Assembly (NCBI RefSeq): GCF_011752045.1
Contig: NZ_JAAKXW010000006.1
Coordinates: 1-64,000, forward strand
Direction of reading: 5' to 3'
Source: Microbacterium hydrocarbonoxydans
GTDB lineage: Bacteria; Actinomycetota; Actinomycetes; Actinomycetales; Microbacteriaceae
DNA: 64,000 bases
Position 1 is the first letter of the stretch. Every line of letters begins with the position of its first letter. The notes under the pieces were generated by a model. That model made no database searches and was not told the origin of the DNA. It worked only from the letters and a program-made list of their open reading frames with translations. The position numbers were made by a program, and so were the translations under genes. Positions 9,733 to 20,352 of the stretch are shown piece after piece.

Positions 9733-10848
9733 GTGAGCGAACCGATCAAGGACTTCTACGCGGTGATCCCGGCCGGAGGCATCGGCAGCAGGCTCTGGCC
9801 GCTGTCCCGTGCGGATGCGCCGAAGTTCCTGCACGACCTCACCGGCTCCGGTCACTCCCTGCTGCGGGACACCTGGGACCGGCTGTCGCCGCTCGCCGGT
9901 CCGGACCGGATCGCCGTGGTCACCGGTCGCGCGCACCGCGCCGCGGTCGAGGAGCAGCTCCCCGGCATCCCCGACCTCAACGTCTTCCTCGAGTCGGAGC
10001 CCCGCGAGTCGGCGGCGGCCATCGGTCTCGCGGCGGCGATCCTGCACCGGCGCGATCCGGACGTCATCATCGGCTCCTTCAGTGCCGATCACGTCATCCG
10101 CGGTACCCGGGTGTTCGAGTTCGCGGTGCGCGACGCCGTCGAGGTCGCCCGCGAGGGCTACATCTGCACGATCGGCATCGCCCCGACGGAGCCGGCGGTC
10201 GGCTTCGGCTACATCAAGAAGGGTCCCGAGCTCGTCGTCGACCGCGCGCGGGAGGCCGCACTCGTGGAGAGCTTCGTCGAGAAGCCCGACCTCGAGACGG
10301 CGAAGGCGTACATCGCCGACCGCGGCTACCTCTGGAACGCCGGCATGTTCATCGCGAAGGCGAGCGTGCTCCTCGACGAGCTGGCGGCGAACGAGCCGGA
10401 GCTGCACGCCGGGCTGATCGAGCTCGCGGAGGCATGGGACGACCGCGAGCGCCGGGGGCCGGCGGTAGACCGCATCTGGCCGCGGCTCAAGAAGATCGCC
10501 ATCGACTACGCGGTCGCCGAGCCCGCGGCGAAGCGCGGTCGCCTGGCGGTCGTGCCCGGCCATTTCGACTGGGACGACGTCGGCGACTTCGCCTCTCTCG
10601 CCAAGCTCGTCCTCAACGGGCGCAAGAACGACCTCGCGGTGCTCGGCCCGCACGCGCGAGTGCTGTCGGACGCCGCGAGCGGCATCCTCGTGAGCCAGAC
10701 CTCACGCGTGATCAGCCTCGTCGGCGTCCAGGACATCGTCGTCGTCGACACCCCCGACGCCCTTCTCGTCACCACCGTCGAGCACGCGCAGCGCGTCAAG
10801 GGAGTGGTGGAGTCCCTCAAGCTCACCGGGCGCGGCGACGTGCTCTGA
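9733..10848 (+). CDS. manC: Mannose-1-phosphate guanylyltransferase
   Basis: Makes GDP-mannose from mannose-1-phosphate and GTP for mannosylated glycolipids, glycoproteins and cell-wall polymers. The 371-residue protein begins with the nucleotidyltransferase signature VIPAGGIGSRLWPLSR (about residues 11-26), with FSADHVI, VEKPD and YLWNAGMF further on. It ends after the left-handed beta-helix-like region, without the isomerase domain of bifunctional ManC/AlgA, as is usual in actinobacteria. The GTG start is fixed by TACCCT at 9721. A phosphomannomutase-type gene that could supply substrate lies at 28742. Confidence 0.9.
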   Translation: MSEPIKDFYAVIPAGGIGSRLWPLSRADAPKFLHDLTGSGHSLLRDTWDRLSPLAGPDRIAVVTGRAHRAAVEEQLPGIPDLNVFLESEPRESAAAIGLAAAILHRRDPDVIIGSFSADHVIRGTRVFEFAVRDAVEVAREGYICTIGIAPTEPAVGFGYIKKGPELVVDRAREAALVESFVEKPDLETAKAYIADRGYLWNAGMFIAKASVLLDELAANEPELHAGLIELAEAWDDRERRGPAVDRIWPRLKKIAIDYAVAEPAAKRGRLAVVPGHFDWDDVGDFASLAKLVLNGRKNDLAVLGPHARVLSDAASGILVSQTSRVISLVGVQDIVVVDTPDALLVTTVEHAQRVKGVVESLKLTGRGDVL

Positions 10849-10995
10849 TGAGCACTCCCACATGCTCATCCGCGGTATTGATTTCAGGTTTGTAACCTTT
10901 CGCTAGCGTCAGCCGCCGAGGTATGCACAAATGTCGCAACAGTAGGTAACTTTGAGCGATCCGCGATGGCCGCGGGTTCGTTGAGGAGGCATCAG

Positions 10996-12108
10996 TTGAC
11001 CATCTCCACCACCAAGAAGCTTCTCGGCGCGACGATCGCCGCCGGCGTCGTCTTCGCTCTCGCCGGCTGCGGTCAGGCGCCCACCGAGACTCCGGGCGGC
11101 GCGGAGGAGCCGGTCGATTCCGACTTCCTCCCCTGCCTCATCTCCGACGCGGGCGGCTGGAACGACAAGTCGTTCAACCAGTCGGCCAAGGAGGGCATGG
11201 ACGCCGCTGCCGACGAGCTCGGCATCAAGCCGCTCGAGTTCGAGTCGGCCAACGACAACGACTACGCGCCCAACCTCGAGACCGCCGTGTCCGAGGGCTG
11301 CTCGCTCATCGTCTCGGTCGGCTTCAAGCTCGCGGCCGCGACGGTCGAGTCTGCACTCGCGAACCCCGAGATCGACTACGCGATCATCGACGACTACGCC
11401 GACACCGACTTCGACGGCACCACGGATGCTCCGAACATCAAGCCGCTCGTCTTCGACACCGCTCAGGCCGCCTACCTCGGCGGATACGCCGCGGCCGGTT
11501 GGTCCGCACAGAGCGGCGTGAACAAGGTCGGCACGTTCGGCGGCATGCAGATCCCGTCCGTCGCCGTGTTCATGGACGGCTTCGCGCTCGGCGTCGAGAA
11601 GTACAACGAGGACAAGTCGGCAGCCGTCGAGGTCTTCGGCTGGGACGTCGCGACGCAGAAGGGCTCGTTCACCGGCGGCTTCGATGCGAACGACACCGCC
11701 AAGCAGACCGCTCAGGGCGTGCTCGACCAGGGCGTCGACGTGATCCTCCCCGTCGGCGGACCGATCTACCAGAGCGCTGCGGCAGCCATCGCCGACAGCG
11801 GCAAGGACACGCTGATGGTCGGTGTCGACAGCGACCTCGCGGTCGCCGATCCGAGCGTGGCGGACGTGACGATGTTCTCGATCATGAAGGCGATCAATGT
11901 GGCCGTGAAGGATGCGACCACCGCCGCCGCGGCCGGCGAGTTCGACCCGGAGCCCTACGTCGGCACGCTCGAGAACGAGGGCGTCAAGCTCTCCGGATTC
12001 GGCGACTTCGAGGGCGAGCTGCCCGACGGCCTGCTCGACGAGATCGCGGCGCTGCAGGAGGCGATCATCGCCGGCGACATCACGGTGGAGTCCCCGAACT
12101 CCCCGTGA
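10996..12108 (+). CDS. BMP-family nucleoside-binding lipoprotein
   Basis: Substrate-binding lipoprotein of a nucleoside ABC importer (BMP/PnrA family). A signal peptide ends in lipobox ALAG before Cys25, followed by a low-complexity linker and the periplasmic-binding fold (LISDAGGWNDKSFNQSAKEG near residue 45, DANDTAKQTAQGVLDQGVD later). I chose TTG at 10996 because AGGAGG sits 6 bases upstream; ATG at 10966 would add ten residues and place the Shine-Dalgarno inside the gene. ATPase and permease genes follow, then nucleoside catabolic genes, which supports nucleosides as cargo. Confidence 0.93.
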   Translation: MTISTTKKLLGATIAAGVVFALAGCGQAPTETPGGAEEPVDSDFLPCLISDAGGWNDKSFNQSAKEGMDAAADELGIKPLEFESANDNDYAPNLETAVSEGCSLIVSVGFKLAAATVESALANPEIDYAIIDDYADTDFDGTTDAPNIKPLVFDTAQAAYLGGYAAAGWSAQSGVNKVGTFGGMQIPSVAVFMDGFALGVEKYNEDKSAAVEVFGWDVATQKGSFTGGFDANDTAKQTAQGVLDQGVDVILPVGGPIYQSAAAAIADSGKDTLMVGVDSDLAVADPSVADVTMFSIMKAINVAVKDATTAAAAGEFDPEPYVGTLENEGVKLSGFGDFEGELPDGLLDEIAALQEAIIAGDITVESPNSP

Positions 12109-12129
12109 TCTGATCCCAGGTTCCAGGGG

Positions 12130-12162
12130 CGGGGCGAGTGGCCGTGAAGGTCACTCGCCCCG
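12130..12162 (+). terminator. Hairpin between the binding protein and its transporter genes
   Basis: An 11-bp perfect stem (CGGGGCGAGTG at 12130-12140, CACTCGCCCCG at 12152-12162) lies 21 bases after the lipoprotein stop codon. It may act as a partial terminator or 3' stabiliser so that the lipoprotein is made in excess of the membrane components, a common arrangement for binding-protein-dependent transporters. Confidence 0.65.
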
Positions 12163-12257
12163 CTCCGTGGACGGGCGACGACGATTGTCCGCACTCCCTC
12201 CGGATGCCCCGGAGAAAAGGGTGCGATTCCATGGATTCTTCTGGATAAGGTGCAGAT

Positions 12258-13768
<1,511 letters not shown>

Positions 13769-13772
<4 letters not shown>

Positions 13773-15073
13773 GCGACGCGACCCCCGGTACGAGCGCCGC
13801 GGCGGGCGAGGTTCCTCCGCCCACGGCCCCCTTCCGATCCGAGCCCGGCGAAGTGCCGCCCCCTCCGCGCGCCAACGTCGTCATCAAGGAGATGCTCCGC
13901 GGGAGCACCGTCACCACGATCCTCGCGATCGTCCTGGCGATGCTCGTCGGCGGCGTGCTCATCGCCTTCACCAACTCCGACGTCCAGGCGGCATCCGGCT
14001 ACTTCTTCGCCCGCCCGGGTGACACGATCGCCGCAGCCTGGAACGCGGTGTACAACGGCTACGAGGCGCTGTTCCGCGGCGCGATCTTCAACGCCCGCGG
14101 CGCGGACTTCGCCGCGCAGATCCGCCCGCTCACGAACACCCTCGGATTCGCGGCCCCGCTGATCGCCGCGGGTCTCGGCGTGGCCCTCGCATTCCGGGTC
14201 GGCCTGTTCAACATCGGCGCCCGCGGGCAGATGCTCATCGGCGTCGCGGTCGCAGGCCTCATGACGTTCTCCCTCGACCTGCCGATGTGGCTGCACATCC
14301 CGGTCACCCTGATCGCCGGCATCGCCGGCGGCGCGCTGTGGGGCGCGATCGCCGGTCTCCTCAAGGCGCGCACCGGCGCGCACGAGGTGATCCTCACGAT
14401 CATGCTCAACTACGTCGCGTACTACCTGCTGCTGTGGATGATCCGCACGCCGGGGCTCCTGCAGAAGCCGGGCACGAACCAGGCGCTCGGCTTCGCGACG
14501 CCGGAGTCCGCGCAGTTCCCCGAGCTGCTCGGAGACAAGTTCCCGCTGCTGGACCTCGGATTCGTCCTGGTCGTCATCGCCACGCTGTTCGTGTGGTGGC
14601 TGATCGAGCGCTCGGCGCTCGGCCTGCGCATGCGCGCCGTGGGGGAGAACCCGAACGCGGCGAGGGCCGCGGGCATCAGCGTGCAGCGCATCTACGTCTA
14701 CGCCATGCTGCTCGCCGGTGCCCTGGCGGGCCTCGCGGGCATGAACCAGCTCCAGGGCGCGGTCACCTCCGGCATCACCGAGACGATCGACGCGGGCATC
14801 GGATTCGACGCCATCACCGTGGCGCTGCTCGGCCGCAGCCGCGCGTGGGGCACCTTCGCCGCCGGCATTCTCTTCGGCGCGCTCAAGGCCGGCTCCTTCT
14901 CGATGCAGGCCCAGGACATCCCGGTCGACATCGTGCTCGTCGTCCAGTCGCTCGTCGTGCTGTTCATCGCCGCGCCGCCGCTGCTGCGCACGGTGTTCTT
15001 CCTCCCCAAGTCCGATGTGGAGAAGGCCGTCAAGGCCAGAGCCAAGGCTGCGAAGAAGGCGGTGACCGCATGA
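13769..15073 (+). CDS. Nucleoside ABC transporter permease 1
   Basis: Inner-membrane channel subunit (434 residues) of the BPD_transp_2 family. A Pro-rich cytoplasmic N-terminus (about 1-40) precedes a first helix at about 50-72, and the conserved NIGARGQMLIGVAVAG region (about 149-164) and GLRMRAVGENPNAARAAGI loop that contacts the ATPase are present. It overlaps genes on both sides by ATGA junctions, so it is translated coupled with the ATPase and permease 2. The tail is Lys/Ala-rich. Confidence 0.92.
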
Positions 15074-16356
15074 TGTCGCTCGTGCAGACAGAGGCCGCAG
15101 ACGGCACCGTCCAGCTCGCGACGGTTCGCGAGCGCAAGCTGAAGACCCCGGTCTCCCTGGCCGTGGCCACGGCCCTGCTCGCCCTGCTGTTCGTGCTGGT
15201 GCCCCGCACCGGCACCAGCATCTTCCGGCTCGGCGACGCCTCCTCGGCCTTCGCGCTGCCCGATGTTCCGCTGCCGACGGGCCCGACCAGCTGGGTGCTG
15301 ATCGGCGTCCTCGTGGTGCTCGTCGTGGCTGCCTTCCTGCAGGCGTGGAGCTACCGGACGCCGGCGCTGTGGATCGTGATCGTGTTCGGCGTGCTCGCCG
15401 TCTTCGCCTTCCTCGTGTGGGCGTCGGCGGGCGGGCTGGTGCCGGTCACCAGCCTCCTGGTGGGTGCCGTCTCGCTCTCGGTGCCGCTGGTGTTCGGCGC
15501 CCTCGGCGGCGTGATCGGCGAGCGCGCCGGCGTCGTCAACGTCGCCATCGAGGGGCAGCTGCTCCTCGGCGCATTCGCCGCCGCGCTCCTCTCCAGCATC
15601 ACCGGCAACCCGTTCGTCGGCCTCATCGGCGCGATGATCGGCGGCGTCCTGGTGGCGAGCGTGCTCGCGGCCTTCGCGATCAAGTACCTCGTCGAGCAGG
15701 TGATCGTCGGCGTGGTGCTGAACGTCCTCGTCACCGGACTCACCGGCTTCCTGTACGGCGCGCTCCTCGCTCCGAACGAGGAGAGGCTGAACACGCCGGT
15801 GCGCTTCGACCGTCTGGAGATCCCGCTGCTCAGCGACATCCCGATCATCGGCCCCGTGCTGTTCAACCAGACCATCATCGTGTACCTCATGTTCGTGACC
15901 GTCGCACTCGTGGCGTGGGGCCTGTACCGCACGAAGTGGGGTCTGCGGGTCCGCGCCGTGGGCGAGCATCCGAAGGCGGCGGACACCGTGGGCATCAAGG
16001 TGAACGCGACCCGGTTCTGGAACGTCCTGCTGGCCGGCGCCATCGCCGGCATCGGCGGCGCGTACTTCACGCTCGTCTCGGTGCCGCAGTTCGGCAAGGA
16101 CATGACTGCCGGTCTCGGCTTCATCGCCCTCGCCGCGGTCATCTTCGGCCGCTGGGACCCGATCAGGGCGACGCTCGCCGCGCTGCTCTTCGGCTTCGCG
16201 ACGAACCTGCAGAACCTGCTGACGATCCTCAAGACGCCGATCCCTGGCGAGTTCATGCTCATGCTGCCCTACGTGGTCACCCTGCTCGCGGTGGCCGGTT
16301 TCGCCGGCCAGATCAAGGCGCCCGCGGCCGACGGCAAGCCGTACATCAAGGGGTGA
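15070..16356 (+). CDS. Nucleoside ABC transporter permease 2
   Basis: Second channel subunit (428 residues), with the same family loops as permease 1: VNVAIEGQLLLGAFAAA and GLRVRAVGEHPKAADTVGI. Extra N-terminal helices (about residues 27-115) precede the core, which is frequent in this family. The ATG at 15070 overlaps the previous stop; a second ATG at 15073 is an alternative. The gene is followed after 2 bases by cytidine deaminase, tying import to pyrimidine salvage. Confidence 0.92.
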   Translation: MMSLVQTEAADGTVQLATVRERKLKTPVSLAVATALLALLFVLVPRTGTSIFRLGDASSAFALPDVPLPTGPTSWVLIGVLVVLVVAAFLQAWSYRTPALWIVIVFGVLAVFAFLVWASAGGLVPVTSLLVGAVSLSVPLVFGALGGVIGERAGVVNVAIEGQLLLGAFAAALLSSITGNPFVGLIGAMIGGVLVASVLAAFAIKYLVEQVIVGVVLNVLVTGLTGFLYGALLAPNEERLNTPVRFDRLEIPLLSDIPIIGPVLFNQTIIVYLMFVTVALVAWGLYRTKWGLRVRAVGEHPKAADTVGIKVNATRFWNVLLAGAIAGIGGAYFTLVSVPQFGKDMTAGLGFIALAAVIFGRWDPIRATLAALLFGFATNLQNLLTILKTPIPGEFMLMLPYVVTLLAVAGFAGQIKAPAADGKPYIKG

Positions 16357-16358
16357 CG

Positions 16359-16757
16359 ATGACCGACATCGACTGGGACGAGCTGCGCCAGGTCGCCGCA
16401 GATGCCATGACGAAGGCGTACGCGCCCTACTCGCGCTACCGCGTGGGCGCCGCCGCTCTCGTCGGCGACGGACGGATCGTCGCCGGGTGCAACGTGGAGA
16501 ACGCCTCGTACGGGGTGACGCTGTGCGCCGAGTGCGCGCTGGTCGGAGACCTGCACATGTCCGGCGGCGGCAAGCTCGTCGCCTTCGTGTGCGTGAACAA
16601 CGAGGGGCAGACGATCATGCCGTGCGGCCGCTGCCGTCAGCTGCTGTTCGAGCACGCCATGCCCGGGATGCTGCTGGAGACCGTCTCCGGCATCCGCACG
16701 ATCGATGAGGTGCTGCCGGACGCGTTCGGCCCCCGAGACCTGGAGGACGTTCGCTGA
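16359..16757 (+). CDS. cdd: Cytidine deaminase
   Basis: Converts cytidine/deoxycytidine to uridine/deoxyuridine. The 132 residues fit the homotetrameric class. The zinc site is visible as C56-A57-E58 (TLCAEC) and P-C89-x-x-C92 (MPCGRC), with the Glu acting as proton shuttle. The start is 2 bases past the permease stop and the stop overlaps the deoA ATG (TGATG), so it belongs to the nucleoside uptake operon. Confidence 0.95.
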   Translation: MTDIDWDELRQVAADAMTKAYAPYSRYRVGAAALVGDGRIVAGCNVENASYGVTLCAECALVGDLHMSGGGKLVAFVCVNNEGQTIMPCGRCRQLLFEHAMPGMLLETVSGIRTIDEVLPDAFGPRDLEDVR

Positions 16758-18049
16758 TGTCTGTTGAGCCCTACGACGCCGTCGACGTGATCCGCGCGAA
16801 GCGCGACGGCGGCGCGGTGCCGGAGCCGGCGCTGCGCTGGATGGTCGACGCGTACACCCGCGGCTACGTCTCCGACGCGCAGATGGCGTCGTTCGCGATG
16901 GCCGTGTTCCAGCGCGGCATGGAGCGCGACGAGATCCGTGTGCTGACCGACGCGATGATCGCCTCGGGGGAGCGGATGAGCTTCGCGACCCTCGGCAAGA
17001 AGACCGTCGACAAGCACTCCACCGGCGGCGTCGGCGACAAGATCACGCTGCCGCTCGCACCGCTGGTCGCCGTCTTCGGCGTCGCGGTGCCGCAGCTGTC
17101 CGGTCGCGGTCTCGGCCACACCGGCGGCACCCTCGACAAGCTCGAGTCGATCCCCGGCTGGCGCGCGGCGCTCAGCAACGAGGAGATGTTCGCGCAGATG
17201 CAGTCGGATGTCGGCGCCGTGATCTGCGCGGCGGGCTCCGGTCTCGCCCCCGCGGACAAGAAGCTGTACGCGCTGCGCGACGTCACCGGCACCGTCGAGG
17301 CGATCCCGCTGATCGCCTCGAGCATCATGTCGAAGAAGATCGCCGAGGGCACCGACGCGCTGGTGCTGGACGTGAAGTTCGGCTCCGGCGCCTTCATGCA
17401 GGACATCGACCGCGCTCGCGAGCTCGCCCGCACGATGGTCGCGCTCGGCACGGACTCCGGCGTCGCGACGACGGCGCTGCTCACAGACATGAACGTGCCG
17501 CTCGGCCTCGCCATCGGCAACGCCAACGAGGTCCGCGAGTCGGTCGAGATCCTCGCAGGCGGCGGCCCCGCCGACGTCCGCGAGCTCACCGTCGCCCTCG
17601 CCAGGGAGATGCTCGCCCTGGCAGGTCAGCCGGATGCCGACGTCGAGGCGGCCCTCGACGACGGCAGGGCGATGGACAGCTGGAAGGCCATGATCCGCGC
17701 GCAGGACGGCGACCCGGATGCTCCGCTTCCCACCGCCCGCGAGACGCACGTCGTCACCGCCCCCGCGGACGGCGTCGTGTCCCGCATGGAGGCCCTGCCG
17801 TTCGGCATCGCCGCCTGGCGCCTCGGCGCCGGCCGCGCCCGCGCCGAGGACCCGGTGATCTTCGAGGCCGGCATCGACCTGCACGCCAAGCCCGGTGACC
17901 GGGTGGTCGCCGGCCAGCCGCTGTTCACGCTGTCCGCCGCCGAGGAGGCGCGGTTCCCCCGTGCCCTCGAAGCGCTGGAGGGTTCGTGGGCCATCGGCGA
18001 CGAGGCTCCTGCGGCCGGCCCGATCGTGCGCGAGCGCATCACGGCGTGA
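16757..18049 (+). CDS. deoA: Thymidine/pyrimidine-nucleoside phosphorylase
   Basis: Phosphorolytic cleavage of thymidine or uridine to base plus (deoxy)ribose-1-phosphate. The 430-residue protein has the family signature KHSTGGVGDK near residue 85 (phosphate binding), SGRGLGHTGGTLDKLE (about 115) and the C-terminal pyrimidine nucleoside phosphorylase domain ending about residue 420. It overlaps cdd by TGATG and thus receives its substrates from the upstream importer and deaminase. Confidence 0.94.
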   Translation: MSVEPYDAVDVIRAKRDGGAVPEPALRWMVDAYTRGYVSDAQMASFAMAVFQRGMERDEIRVLTDAMIASGERMSFATLGKKTVDKHSTGGVGDKITLPLAPLVAVFGVAVPQLSGRGLGHTGGTLDKLESIPGWRAALSNEEMFAQMQSDVGAVICAAGSGLAPADKKLYALRDVTGTVEAIPLIASSIMSKKIAEGTDALVLDVKFGSGAFMQDIDRARELARTMVALGTDSGVATTALLTDMNVPLGLAIGNANEVRESVEILAGGGPADVRELTVALAREMLALAGQPDADVEAALDDGRAMDSWKAMIRAQDGDPDAPLPTARETHVVTAPADGVVSRMEALPFGIAAWRLGAGRARAEDPVIFEAGIDLHAKPGDRVVAGQPLFTLSAAEEARFPRALEALEGSWAIGDEAPAAGPIVRERITA

Positions 18050-18099
18050 CCGCGACCACTAGCCTGAACTGAGCGAACCCCGCGACCGAGAGGAATCCC

Positions 18100-19215
18100 A
18101 TGTCGATCGACGCGAACGGCGACGTCACCATCCAGGGCGCGTCCCTGCGCAGACTGCCGAAGGTGTCGCTGCACGACCACCTCGACGGCGCTCTGCGCCC
18201 GGCGACCATCATCGAGCTCGCGGATGCCATCGGCCTCGAGGTTCCGGAGTCGAAGCCCGCCGCGCTGGGGAAGTGGTTCGCGACGCAGAGCGACTCGGGC
18301 TCGCTGGTCGAGTACCTGAAGACCTTCGATCTCACCACCGCCGTCATGCAGACCGAGGAAGGGCTCACCCGCGTCGCCCGGGAGTTCGTCCAGGATCTGG
18401 CCGCGGACGGCGTCATCTACGGCGAGGTGCGCTGGGCGCCCGAGCAGCACCTCAGCCGCGGTCTCAGCCTGGAGCAGGCCGTCGAGGCGGTGCAGCAGGG
18501 CATCGAGGAGGGCGAGGACGCCGCTGACCGCGCCGGCAGCAGCATCCGCGTCGGACAGCTGATCACGGCGATGCGTCACACCGATCGTGCGCGGGAGATC
18601 GCGGAGCTGGCGGTGGACTTCCGTGGCCGTGGTGCGGTCGGGTTCGACATCGCGGGCCCGGAGGACGGGTTCCCGCCGTCGAACCACCGTGCGGCGTTCG
18701 ACTACCTCGCCGAGCAGTTCTTCCCCGTGACAGTGCACGCCGGTGAGGCCGCGGGCCTCGCCTCGATCCGGTCGGCGCTGATCGACGGGCGGGCGCTGCG
18801 CCTGGGGCACGGGGTGCGGATCGCGGAGGACCTGCAGGTCGTCACCCAGGAGGGCGACGAGGTGCAGGTGCAGTTCGGCGACCTGGCCCGGTGGGTGCGG
18901 GACCGGGAGATCCCGCTGGAGCTGTCGCCGTCGTCGAACCTGCAGACCGGGGCGATCGCCGCGTGGGGGAACACGCTCGCCGACCACCCGTTCGACCTGC
19001 TCTACCAGCTCGGGTTCGCCGTCACCGTGAACGTCGACAACCGCACCATGAGCGCCACCTCGCTGACGCGGGAGCTGGCGCTGCTGGTCGAGACCTTCGA
19101 GTACGACCTCGACGACCTCGAGACGTTCCAGTTCAACGCGGCCGCCGCCGCGTTCCTGCCCGTCGAGGAGCGCGAAGAACTCGTCGAGATGATCGCCGAC
19201 GGCTTCGACATCTGA
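18100..19215 (+). CDS. add: Adenosine deaminase
   Basis: Zinc amidohydrolase converting adenosine to inosine, feeding the purine nucleoside phosphorylase at 30409. The 371-residue protein shows the metal-binding H25-D-H27 (LHDHLDGALRP), a central VTVHAGEAAGL with the third His, and LGHGVRI. A normal Shine-Dalgarno (GAGAGGAAT) precedes the ATG. TAGCCT at 18060-18065 could provide a separate promoter in the 50-base gap after deoA. Confidence 0.94.
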   Translation: MSIDANGDVTIQGASLRRLPKVSLHDHLDGALRPATIIELADAIGLEVPESKPAALGKWFATQSDSGSLVEYLKTFDLTTAVMQTEEGLTRVAREFVQDLAADGVIYGEVRWAPEQHLSRGLSLEQAVEAVQQGIEEGEDAADRAGSSIRVGQLITAMRHTDRAREIAELAVDFRGRGAVGFDIAGPEDGFPPSNHRAAFDYLAEQFFPVTVHAGEAAGLASIRSALIDGRALRLGHGVRIAEDLQVVTQEGDEVQVQFGDLARWVRDREIPLELSPSSNLQTGAIAAWGNTLADHPFDLLYQLGFAVTVNVDNRTMSATSLTRELALLVETFEYDLDDLETFQFNAAAAAFLPVEEREELVEMIADGFDI

Positions 19216-19221
19216 CCGCAG

Positions 19222-20325
19222 GTGACATCCGGGGGGAGCAGGCGACGCAGGGCCGTCGCCGTCATCATCAGTGCGGTCGTCCTCCTGGGAGGGGGAGCGG
19301 CCGGAGCGTACGCCTGGTTCACTCGTGCACCCGAGGCGCAGGCGCCGAGGGAGGTGGCGGCGTCGATCGAGCATCCGCTCTCGCCCGCCGAGCAGCTCGT
19401 GGCGGAGGCCGGCGATCCGCTCGCCTGCGCCGTGACCTTCGTGGGCGAGGGAGCACCGGCGGAGCCGATGCTCCAGTGGCAGAACGGGCTGTACCAGGCC
19501 CTGCCGATCCCCGCCGCCGACGGACGGGTGTTCGCCGGCTGGTACGGCTCAGAGGCCGATGCGGCGGCGTTCAGCATCGCGGGCCGGGTGAACGGCGCGG
19601 ACCCGGTGGTGTGCACCGCTCAGCGGATCGAGCTCTTCGCCGCGTGGAAGACGCCCGAGGAGAACATCGCGGAGGACGCGCAGATCCCGATCCTCATGTA
19701 CCACCAGTTCACGGCGAAGCCCGAGGGCGAGTCGGGGTGGCTTCGCGGGAACTACGCGTACATCGGCGACTTCGAGGCGCAGATGGACCACATCGCGACG
19801 ACCGGCTTCTATCTGCCCACGTGGGACGAGCTCAGCGCGTTCATCGACGGACGGCTCTACCTTCCCGCGCACTCGGTGATCATCACCGACGACGACGCCG
19901 ACCAGACCTGGTTCGATCTCGCGGTGCCGGTGATCGAGAGGAACCGCCTGCTGGCGACGTCGTTCATGATCACCGCGTACCGGCAGGACCCGCCGCCGTC
20001 GATGTACGTGCTGCGGCGCTCGCACACCCACGACATGCATCAGGCCGGAGCGAGCGGCGAGGGCCGCATGGTGAACTGGACCGCTGACGAGATCGCCGCG
20101 GACCTGAGCGCGTCCGCCGATGTGCTCGGCGTGCGCGAGGTGATCGCCTATCCGTTCGGCCACTACAACGACACCGCGAAGCAGGGCGTCGCGCAGGCCG
20201 GGTTCGAGATGGCCAGGACCATCGAACCGGGCTACGTGGCGATCGGCACGGACAAGTACGCGCTCCCCGTGGTCCGCATCGACTACGGGATGGGGCTCGA
20301 CGCGCTGATCACGCGAATCGGCTGA
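19222..20325 (+). CDS. Secreted polysaccharide-deacetylase-like protein
   Basis: The 367-residue protein has a basic start and one hydrophobic segment (about residues 10-30), so it is probably anchored outside the membrane. An uncharacterised region follows (about 45-150), then a NodB-like domain: ILMYHQF (about 156), VIITDDDAD (about 218), YPFGHYND (about 310). The catalytic TFDDG of active deacetylases reads TDDDA, so activity may be altered. GTG at 19222 lies 6 bases after add; the link to nucleoside salvage is only positional. Confidence 0.72.
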   Translation: MTSGGSRRRRAVAVIISAVVLLGGGAAGAYAWFTRAPEAQAPREVAASIEHPLSPAEQLVAEAGDPLACAVTFVGEGAPAEPMLQWQNGLYQALPIPAADGRVFAGWYGSEADAAAFSIAGRVNGADPVVCTAQRIELFAAWKTPEENIAEDAQIPILMYHQFTAKPEGESGWLRGNYAYIGDFEAQMDHIATTGFYLPTWDELSAFIDGRLYLPAHSVIITDDDADQTWFDLAVPVIERNRLLATSFMITAYRQDPPPSMYVLRRSHTHDMHQAGASGEGRMVNWTADEIAADLSASADVLGVREVIAYPFGHYNDTAKQGVAQAGFEMARTIEPGYVAIGTDKYALPVVRIDYGMGLDALITRIG

Positions 20326-20352
20326 GCGGACGCAGCAGGGGAGGATGGGCGT

